Positions 1 to 7,466 of a stretch of DNA of 64,000 bases are shown here, piece after piece. Location: assembly GCF_007744255.1 (NCBI RefSeq), contig NZ_CP036267.1:2049500-2113499 (forward strand). The letters run 5' to 3'. Origin of the DNA: Thalassoglobus polymorphus (GTDB lineage Bacteria > Planctomycetota > Planctomycetia > Planctomycetales > Planctomycetaceae). The notes beneath the pieces were generated by a model. It was not told the origin of the DNA. It saw nothing but the letters and a program-made list of their open reading frames with translations, and made no database searches. The position numbers were made by a program, and so were the translations under genes. Numbering within the stretch: the first letter of the stretch is position 1; each line of letters opens with the position of its first letter.

Positions 1-1709
1 TTTTCATAAGAAATCAGACCGCCACCGACTGGTCCGCCGCACATTTTCAGCCCTAGTGGTTTGGAGCGAATCAGTTCAGGATCGTTCTTTGCGTAGTCCC
101 AAACACCGAAGCCCCACTGATTCGTCCCGTCTTTTCCCATCGCGGTTGCAGAAAAGAAAAGATCGTTCGCTGCATGATAGTGATACAGATCTGCATCCCA
201 TTTCTGCTTTCCAGTAAATTGCTTTCCATCCCATTCATACATCATCAAATAGCCCTGTGTATTCCTGCAGTACACTCGCCGCTCGTCGTCAGAAAATCTG
301 AGGGGAGGAATCACATTAGAAAATTTCTGAACAACACGTCTTTGAGCAATTGAGACTAGAAGAATATCAGCTGGGTCATAACGCCCCCAGTTATACGAAT
401 CGGTGGCAATGAAAAATGTTTCTTTTGGAGAAAACCCGCCAAGATCGTTAACAGCTGAGTCATTATGGATTCTAGGGATCCCTTCGAATGTTACCTGTCC
501 TCCATCGGGATGGAATTCGAGAATTTTTTTAAGACCACGCGGTGTTACTTCACGTAGTGAAAGACTATCAGAACCAACGCCATAGACATACTTCCCAGAA
601 GGAGAGACTGATTTTGCTGCACGTCCCTCTAGTCTGGTCGATGTTCCTTCTTTTAAGTCGTCGAGATAAGCATAGGCACCTTTCGTGTAGCTAACAAATC
701 GACCACCACTGAGGACCTTAGCGGTAGCTGGGTAAAGCTTGACAACCTCTTTTGGGATATCTGGTGTCTGTAATTCGAATGGTATCTCAGCTTCGATGAT
801 CTCATCAAAAGGGGAAGCAGGAGTCTGCCCCGAAAACTTTTTGTTGTTGCTGATTTCCTTGAATTCACCTTTGGAGGGTTTCGACGTCGGTTGTTGGCTG
901 CCAACTCCCGGATTTTGATCATCATCTGCATCCTTAGAAGCAATCTCACCATTACCTTGAACATCACTATTTCCGTTTCCTCCAGCGAACATCGAATACG
1001 CAAAGAGGCTCACAGTAAGGCCCAGAACCACAAATACCCCCACTGCAAATTGTTTAGGTGAGAACATTGATGAGCTTCCCTGTGAATTCAAGCTGTCAAT
1101 CTCGTCAGTCAATTTTGTATGACGGTCCTGGAATTCTGTAATATGATTGACCATTTCAACTGGACCACTCTTTGCTCCCTCAGCAGCAAATGCTGCTTTA
1201 CCGAGATTTACAAATTCCTGTTTCAATTTGAACTGGAGCGTTTTGATCTGTCCTTTGTCTCTTGTATCTGCCGCTAACGCCTTCGCCTTATCCGACGTCC
1301 TCTCACCACTTGTTCTCTCTTCAAGTCGTTTACTGACATTGGCAATTTGCTGATTCAATTGGTCAATCTTTGTGTACGGTTCGGTCAACGATTCTCGAAG
1401 CTGTCCAGATTCGTAGACATGTTGCCCTAAATTCAGGAAAGCCTTGGGCAAATCGACATTGTTTATTTTTGCTTGTTCAGCCTTTTTGAGAGCGATCTGT
1501 GATGCAGCTTTCGCAGTCGAGGCAATGTCCAAGGCGAAGGATTTCGATTTGTCGAGAAGGCTCTGGCTCGCTTCAACCTTCTTTGTCTCCATCGATTGCT
1601 GTTGTGAATCAGCTTGCTCTAGTTTGGCCATCGATAATCGTCTCTCGTGCTTCAATGACGTGATACAGGTTCTATTCCGATCATGTGGATGCTGTGCAGA
1701 AGTGACCAT
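1..1709 (-). CDS. Membrane-anchored coiled-coil / beta-propeller-like protein, 3' end cut by window edge
   Basis: An open reading frame enters from the left edge on the minus strand, so the C-terminus is missing. The chosen ATG (1709) has GGAG five bases upstream; a second in-frame ATG at 1631 is possible. Visible order: a charged, Gln/Lys/Glu-rich predicted coiled coil of roughly 150-200 residues, one hydrophobic segment (bases about 1005-1055, with core QFAVGVFVVLGLTVSLFAY), an Asp/Asn/Gly/Pro linker, then a beta-rich region with repeated SPSGKYVYGVGSDSLSLRE-type strands that resembles a WD40/YVTN-like propeller. This suggests an inner-membrane protein with the propeller outside the cytoplasm. 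Function is unknown. It is divergent from the sigma-factor/kinase pair that starts at 2101, separated by about 390 bp, so shared regulation is possible but is inference. Confidence 0.75.
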   Translation of the reverse strand, partial: MVTSAQHPHDRNRTCITSLKHERRLSMAKLEQADSQQQSMETKKVEASQSLLDKSKSFALDIASTAKAASQIALKKAEQAKINNVDLPKAFLNLGQHVYESGQLRESLTEPYTKIDQLNQQIANVSKRLEERTSGERTSDKAKALAADTRDKGQIKTLQFKLKQEFVNLGKAAFAAEGAKSGPVEMVNHITEFQDRHTKLTDEIDSLNSQGSSSMFSPKQFAVGVFVVLGLTVSLFAYSMFAGGNGNSDVQGNGEIASKDADDDQNPGVGSQQPTSKPSKGEFKEISNNKKFSGQTPASPFDEIIEAEIPFELQTPDIPKEVVKLYPATAKVLSGGRFVSYTKGAYAYLDDLKEGTSTRLEGRAAKSVSPSGKYVYGVGSDSLSLREVTPRGLKKILEFHPDGGQVTFEGIPRIHNDSAVNDLGGFSPKETFFIATDSYNWGRYDPADILLVSIAQRRVVQKFSNVIPPLRFSDDERRVYCRNTQGYLMMYEWDGKQFTGKQKWDADLYHYHAANDLFFSATAMGKDGTNQWGFGVWDYAKNDPELIRSKPLGLKMCGGPVGGGLISYE

Positions 1710-2100
1710 ATTTACTCCAAAATCTATCAGATTGAACATGCATTCGAAATTATACAGGACAAACAGTCATACTTTTTGTTTGCTCTTCTACCATTGGCGG
1801 AGTTGACGAAAAATTTGTCCAACAGAAAATCAAAAATTTTTGCATATTGCGAATCTCATGGATCAAGTTCTTGAAGTCGCCCTTCCAGCTTGAAGTGGCG
1901 TCCGTATTGTCGGCTATGATTGGTGTCTCTTAGGTCATGCTCGTTGATGGAACTGTCAAACATATTTAGAGACTGATCACAACTCTATATGTTCATTGAA
2001 TTTCTTTCTCTTGCCTCTGCTGATCCGTTCGGCGAAACTGAGTTTCGAAAAAAACTCCGAAAGCTTAAGAATCTGCATGTGAAAAGGAGGGGTCTCCCAG
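1710..2100. other. Divergent intergenic region
   Basis: AT-rich spacer between two divergent genes. It should hold the promoters for both, but I cannot call a convincing -35/-10 pair. The only clear signals are the GGAG ribosome site of the left gene and an AAAGGAGGGG ribosome site just before 2101. Confidence 0.5.
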
Positions 2101-2616
2101 ATGCCTGAATCTCCTGAACCCGCGTGGCAACAGTCACTCTATGATCAACTCCATGTCATGTGTCAGAAGGCGCTCTCACGTGAACAGCCAGGTCACTCTT
2201 TGCAACCCACATTGCTATTGAATGATGCTTACCTGAAATTAATCGAACAAAGAAATCTCAACTTTGAAGATCGCTCTCAAGTGTTGGCAGCTGGCGCAGT
2301 GGCGATTCGCCGGCTCTTGATCGATTATGCTCGAAGTCGAAAAGCACTTTCACGTGGTGGATCAGCGGGGAGAGGGATTTCATTAAACATTTCTGTCGCG
2401 GATTCCGCCAACACTATTGGGCTACTCGAGCTTGATGATGTTCTCAAGCGATTGGGGGAGGAAAATCAAAGACAAGCCAAAGTGGTCGAATTAAAATACT
2501 TTGGCGGATTAACAGTAGCTGAAATCGCCAAAGAGTTGGATGTGTCATTGGGGACAGTCAACAACGAATGGGTCACAGCCAAGGCTTGGCTGTATCGGGA
2601 ATTGTCATCTGATTAG
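2101..2616 (+). CDS. ECF-type RNA polymerase sigma factor (planctomycete short type)
   Basis: 171 residues. The N-terminal half matches sigma region 2 of the planctomycete-abundant ECF group (TIGR02999-like): LLLNDAYLKLIEQ, then AAGAVAIRRLLIDYARSRKA. The C-terminal half has a region 4 helix-turn-helix, KVVELKYFGGLTVAEIAKEL followed by DVSLGTVNNEWVTAKAWLYREL. There is no obvious anti-sigma gene; the next gene, 15 bp downstream, is a Ser/Thr kinase. Sigma factors of this type are commonly coupled to kinases in planctomycetes, so kinase control of this sigma factor is likely (inference). The start is supported by a strong AAGGAGGGG ribosome site. Confidence 0.9.
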   Translation: MPESPEPAWQQSLYDQLHVMCQKALSREQPGHSLQPTLLLNDAYLKLIEQRNLNFEDRSQVLAAGAVAIRRLLIDYARSRKALSRGGSAGRGISLNISVADSANTIGLLELDDVLKRLGEENQRQAKVVELKYFGGLTVAEIAKELDVSLGTVNNEWVTAKAWLYRELSSD

Positions 2617-2631
2617 CAAATCGAATTCATC

Positions 2632-5600
2632 ATGAACAATGACAATAAAATAGTTCAATGCCTGTTTCTTGAAGCACGAAAACTTCCGTTAGAACACAGG
2701 GAAGCATGGTTACGAAACCAATGTGCAGATGAAGTTGAGCTGTTTAATGATGTCATGTCGCTACTAAAATATGACGATCTGGTTGACGATCCACTCGAAG
2801 CTGGAGTCGGTCAGCTACTTGATGAAGCTCTTTCTCCTAACTATGCCCTGAACTGGCATCGGGGATTAAATATCAGTTGTCCGCACTGCCGCAATGCAGT
2901 TGAATTGATTGAGGATCATGAGTTTCAGGAAATTGAATGCCCTTCATGCGGAAGCAGCTTTTCCTTACTCGAAGGGACTGGCACTCATGTTCAGCAGTAT
3001 CAACCAGAACAGTCCTTTGCACACTTTAAGCTCATTGCAGAGATAGGAGTTGGATCATTTGGTGCTGTCTGGAAAGCCAAGCACATAAAATTCGATTCGA
3101 CAGTTGCTCTGAAGATCCCTCGCAAAAACCAGTTAAATCCCGAAGAGGGAGAGACTGAGAAATTTCTTCGGGAAGCACGTGCAGCCGCTCAATTGCAGCA
3201 TCCCAACATTGTGCGAGTACTTGAAGTTGGCAGAGTTAACGAAACCGTATACATCGCCAGTGATTTCATAGACGGTATCACCGTTAATGATCTCGTGACA
3301 GGCCCCAGAATCGACCAGCGACAAGCGGTCACACTTTGCAAAAAAATGGCGGATGCTCTGCAGCACGCGCATGAACGGGGAGTTGTCCACCGAGATCTTA
3401 AACCGAGTAATATTCTATTAAATCATGAGCGGGAACCGTTTCTGACCGATTTCGGATTGGCCAAACGAGATGCTGGTGAAATCACGATGACAATGGACGG
3501 GCAAATTCTAGGTACTCCAGCATACATGAGCCCTGAACAGGCAAAAGGGAAAGGGCATGAGGCCGATGCTCGAAGTGATGTGTATTCACTTGGTGTCATC
3601 CTATTCCAACTTCTGACAGGCGAGAAGCCATTTCGAGGTAATACACGGATGCTGATCCATCAGGTTGTCCATGAAGAAGCTCCTAGCCCACAAAAGTATG
3701 ATGCTTCGATTCCTAAAGATCTCGAAACGATTTGTCTGAAATGTCTTGAAAAGGATCCAAAGAAACGATTTCAATCTGCGAAAGCATTGTCAAAAGAAGT
3801 TACACGATGGTTAAACGGAGAGGCCATTCGTTCGCGTCCGATCTCTCGCATAGAGCATTTATGGAGGTGGTGCAAACGTAATCGAACACAGGCAATCATG
3901 TCATTGTCACTGATTGTCGTCCTCGTTTCTGGAGTTGTTGTCTCAAGTTATTTTGCCATTGAGGCCAATTCGAGGGCAAGTGAACTAACCATATCGCTGG
4001 GCAATGAAGAACTCTTGGTTGATGAAAAAGCGAAATTATTGAATGAGCAGGAACACTTACTGACGCAGAAGGAATTGTTGCTCTCTGAACAAGAGCGGTT
4101 GATCAAAAAACTGGAAACTTCTAATCGAGAGAGAGCGCGTTCAGAACGAGCAGCTCAGGACAATGCGAATCGAGCATATGCTGTAATAGAATTTCTTAAG
4201 AAAGAAGTATTCGCCGCCGCTAAGCCACTTGGTTCAGACCTGCATGCACGTGGTGAAGGCATTAAACTTATTGAAGCCATTGAGGCTGCTGAACATAAGA
4301 TTTCCCAGGATTTTAGGAGTAAGCCATTGGACGAAGCAGAACTTCGTCAGTTCTTAAGTGAAGTCTTTCGGTCACTCGATAAACATTTCCAGGCCGTTCA
4401 GCAGGCAAAACGAAGTGTTGCAATATTTGAAAGTGAGCTGAGTAAAATAGATTATAAAACGATTCAAGCAAAACGCGAATTTTTAACATGCCTTAATCGA
4501 TATTGCAACCAACTGTGCATGGAAAAAAGATATCAAGCTGCTGAGCCAGTGGCTGAGGAATTATTGAAGGAAAGCATCGAGGTTTGGAGCTTTTCAAGTC
4601 AGCAGACCAAAGATACAGAGGGCTTTAGAAGAGCTAAAGAAAGCCAGGAATACAATGATCAAACGAGTGTGAAACTTGCAAAACTATTGTTGGGGTGGTC
4701 CTTGGCAGGCCAAGGAAAGTTTGAGCTTGCAGGTCCATACCTGCATGAAGGATACTCAGGACTCAATCATTCAAGAATGTATTACCGGAAAGAGTTTCTC
4801 GCGAGAATTCTAGAGATCTATAAAAACGCTGATCGAATTGAGGATAGTCAGCTCTGGCAAGAGAGGCTGTTGATAGCCGAAATGTCTAGTCAGGTCCGAT
4901 TGGGGAATCTGCAAAAAGCAATCTCTTTATACTTAAACTCGACTGGAAAACCAGTAAGGTCATTAGAGAATGACGTTGCAAACCTGTTTGCACGATGTTG
5001 CCAATGGGAGTTGGCTTACAATACGTACCATGCGGCGGACAAAAAAAGCAACAGTTACAAAACGTGCCTGGAGTATCGCCTGGAACGCATAGATGATTAC
5101 AAAAAACATAGAGCTGAACTGATTTTAGCCCAAACGACACTCGTTGGTAATGTGAACGATCAAACGAACCTGTTGAATCTTGATGTGTCGCTATTTAAAC
5201 CGCTTGATGACTCATTGAAATTAAAGTTGTCATCCTTGTTGAATGAGGAGGCCAAGAAATCATTATCAAGAGAACGGCTGGCAAAACTGTATTATCGACT
5301 AGGAAGGTATGATGAAGTTGTCAGGTTGTACAAGAACCATCAGACAGAGTTGATAGATAGCCGTCGTTGGAATGATGTTCCGCTCGTGCTCGCATTGACG
5401 TTTTACCGGATTGATCCAACCAAAGAAAAGAAAGAATTATTAAATCTCGTTGTTGATAGAACCCATCGTGTTTCACACTCATTGCTTGTCGGGAACCGTC
5501 ACCACTCAAATTGGCTAAACTACATTGAGCTGATGGCTTGGATTGATGAAGCACTTCATGTTGGGAGTGGTTTACAAGATTCAGGAAAATTACTGATTCA

Positions 5601-6354
5601 ATGGTCAGGTTGGGAACAATATCTGATAAAAGAAGAAGAATTGGCTACAGCGATTCAATCGAAAAACGTTGTCGGTGCAAAGGAAATTTACGAGGAGCTG
5701 ATCAACTTACCAGGAAATGATATAAGTTTTAATATTCGCAATGGACTTGATCATCGTAAAGTTAATCTGCACAAAGGTGACATCAATGGTCTTGACGGAA
5801 GTAAGGCCCCCTATTTTATAGCATTAGGATTGATGAAAGACTTTGAAAGACAAAGATATCTGAATGCAACAATGTTTCGGGATTCCTTATTTTTCTTTTC
5901 ACCACACGATATTGGATTCAATGAGACGGAACTCAATTTTTATGCACAATCCTTTTATTTGTTTCCATTTGCCCCCAAGCATGGCAGTAGAAGTATTGAA
6001 GGTCAATTGGAATTATGGCGCCAAATCGCAGATAGCTGCCAGCAGCAAGCGACGCCTAGATGGAAACAAAAATACGCAGGTCCTCTACTATACAGAATCG
6101 GAGAATTTGAGAAGTGGTATCAACAACTTGAAGCAGACTCTGAATTTCGTGAATTGAACGCCGATCTTCGTACGATTTTATTGTATAAAAATCAACATAC
6201 AGAAGAACGTCTGGAGAAGTTGCAGGGGGTTATCATGCGTCAATCAAGCAAGATGAATGATTATCCGTATGTCAGCGCTTATGATCCCAGATATGCTCAG
6301 TACATTTACGATCTATGGTTACTTCAAGAAGCGAAAATTGCTTTGTCATACTAA
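2632..6354 (+). CDS. Giant Ser/Thr protein kinase with zinc ribbon and long C-terminal region
   Basis: 1240 residues. In order: a sigma-kinase-linker-like N-terminus; a zinc ribbon with CPHC (83-86) and CPSC (103-106); a Hanks-type kinase domain (about 135-405) with glycine loop IGVGSFGAVW, VALK lysine (161), HRDLKPSN (253-260), DFG (273-275) and GTPAYMSPEQ; one transmembrane helix at about 421-443; a Glu/Leu-rich coiled coil; and about 750 residues of alpha-helical, probably TPR-like sequence outside the membrane. All catalytic residues are present. It is translated 15 bp after the sigma factor, so the two form an operon and probably one signalling unit. The large C-terminus is the likely sensor. 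Its base composition is more AT-rich than most of the window. Confidence 0.9.
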   Translation: MNNDNKIVQCLFLEARKLPLEHREAWLRNQCADEVELFNDVMSLLKYDDLVDDPLEAGVGQLLDEALSPNYALNWHRGLNISCPHCRNAVELIEDHEFQEIECPSCGSSFSLLEGTGTHVQQYQPEQSFAHFKLIAEIGVGSFGAVWKAKHIKFDSTVALKIPRKNQLNPEEGETEKFLREARAAAQLQHPNIVRVLEVGRVNETVYIASDFIDGITVNDLVTGPRIDQRQAVTLCKKMADALQHAHERGVVHRDLKPSNILLNHEREPFLTDFGLAKRDAGEITMTMDGQILGTPAYMSPEQAKGKGHEADARSDVYSLGVILFQLLTGEKPFRGNTRMLIHQVVHEEAPSPQKYDASIPKDLETICLKCLEKDPKKRFQSAKALSKEVTRWLNGEAIRSRPISRIEHLWRWCKRNRTQAIMSLSLIVVLVSGVVVSSYFAIEANSRASELTISLGNEELLVDEKAKLLNEQEHLLTQKELLLSEQERLIKKLETSNRERARSERAAQDNANRAYAVIEFLKKEVFAAAKPLGSDLHARGEGIKLIEAIEAAEHKISQDFRSKPLDEAELRQFLSEVFRSLDKHFQAVQQAKRSVAIFESELSKIDYKTIQAKREFLTCLNRYCNQLCMEKRYQAAEPVAEELLKESIEVWSFSSQQTKDTEGFRRAKESQEYNDQTSVKLAKLLLGWSLAGQGKFELAGPYLHEGYSGLNHSRMYYRKEFLARILEIYKNADRIEDSQLWQERLLIAEMSSQVRLGNLQKAISLYLNSTGKPVRSLENDVANLFARCCQWELAYNTYHAADKKSNSYKTCLEYRLERIDDYKKHRAELILAQTTLVGNVNDQTNLLNLDVSLFKPLDDSLKLKLSSLLNEEAKKSLSRERLAKLYYRLGRYDEVVRLYKNHQTELIDSRRWNDVPLVLALTFYRIDPTKEKKELLNLVVDRTHRVSHSLLVGNRHHSNWLNYIELMAWIDEALHVGSGLQDSGKLLIQWSGWEQYLIKEEELATAIQSKNVVGAKEIYEELINLPGNDISFNIRNGLDHRKVNLHKGDINGLDGSKAPYFIALGLMKDFERQRYLNATMFRDSLFFFSPHDIGFNETELNFYAQSFYLFPFAPKHGSRSIEGQLELWRQIADSCQQQATPRWKQKYAGPLLYRIGEFEKWYQQLEADSEFRELNADLRTILLYKNQHTEERLEKLQGVIMRQSSKMNDYPYVSAYDPRYAQYIYDLWLLQEAKIALSY

Positions 6355-6493
6355 TAGAAATCGTTGATCTACACTACGTTGAAAAATATTTCGTGGCATG
6401 GCATCATGACTCTTTTACATCATAGGTATAACGCAGTTATGTCTAACAAATCTGGATTGAAGTTTATCATGATTTGTGGGCGCGGGGGTTGGG

Positions 6494-7397
6494 TTAGGTG
6501 ACTTGCTGAAATTGGACGTGCTTTTTGTTGCCCATCGAGGAATGTTTCTAGATCGTGTTGTAGAACGCTTCGATGTATTTGATCAGACTTTTACGAGCTA
6601 CAACTCTGGTTTCATATTGCTTGTGATGAATCAATTCTTTCTTCAAAATCCTAAAGATAGATTCCGTAGGCGCGTTGTTCCAGGACTCTTCTTGACGACT
6701 CATGCTGCACGTAAATCCATTCTCTTTGAGGAAATTCTGATAACGCTCACTGGCGTACTGACTGCCGGTATCTGAGTGACATAGAATATTTCCTTTCGGT
6801 CGCTTTCGGTCAATCGCGTTCTACATGGCATCGCGAACCAGTTTTGAAGTCATCGATTCGCCACACGACTGTCAACAATTTTTTCGTGAACAAATCCCGG
6901 GCAACAGCCAGGTACATCCAACCCTGGTCAGTCCAGTTATAGGTGATGTCACTCAGCCAAACTTCGTTCGGTTTTGTTGGGGAATTAAACTCGCGATTCA
7001 AAACATTCTCTGCCACAGGACGATCGTCATTCGAGTTGGTCGTCGCGATGAATTTCTTCTTTGTCCTGGCACGAACACCTGTTTTTCGCATCAGTTTTAC
7101 CACGGTATTCACATAATAGGCGTGACCAGGATCAAGCAACTCCTGATGCACACGGAGCGAACTATAGGCCTCCTTTCTCTTGAGGTGAATCTCTTCGATC
7201 TCTCCCGTCAGCAACTCCGCTCGCTGCACTGTTTCACTCGTAGGCCGCTTCTTCCAGGAGTAATAACCATTGCGTGGGATATTGAATGATTCACACCGCT
7301 GCGACCTCGAAGAACTCTGCGTTCTCTTTGATGAACTGAAAACTCACTGGCTTTCCTTCGCGAAGAAGGCTGTGGCTTTTTTTGAACCGGTCCTGAA
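6494..7397 (-). pseudogene. Decayed IS3-family (IS150-like) transposase OrfB
   Basis: Broken reading frames together cover most of an IS3 OrfB. Frame pieces read FQFIKENAEFFEV, then RNGYYSWKKRPTSETVQRA, then KRKEAYSSLRVHQEL, then PNEVWLSDITYNWTDQGWMY, and after another shift HSDTGSQYASERYQNFLKEN and MSRQEESWNNAPTESIF. The three DDE-type acidic positions are recognisable (LSD, HSD, TES). Damage: a frameshift near 7310, a frameshift or deletion near 6830-6850, and an in-frame TAG at 6548-6550. No OrfA and no clear terminal inverted repeats are left. The right end runs into a short palindromic element at 7383-7466. It is not active. Confidence 0.85.
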
Positions 7398-7466
7398 ACT
7401 TGAATTTGCTCTCTCAAACGTTGAGGAAAGTGACCATTCCAGTAGTTTCAGGATCAGTTCTAATAG
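7383..7466. repeat. Family-1 palindromic element, copy 1
   Basis: About 84 bp, with ends reading inward GAACCGGTCCTGAAACTTG and TAGAACTGATCCTGAAACT (terminal inverted repeat), around a central CTCAAACGTTGAG palindrome. The outer TAG (complement of 7460-7462) is the stop codon of the neighbouring minus-strand gene. Similar copies lie at 34962-35043 and 59323-59405. Confidence 0.8.

Noticed and set aside
653-1806. Short open frames on both strands in the first 1.8 kb
   Set aside because: The continuous minus-strand frame from 1709 to the left edge, with its own ribosome site, explains this stretch.
6476-7289. Plus-strand open frames across the IS3 remnant
   Set aside because: They are antisense shadows of the transposase relic, whose DDE motifs are clear on the minus strand.
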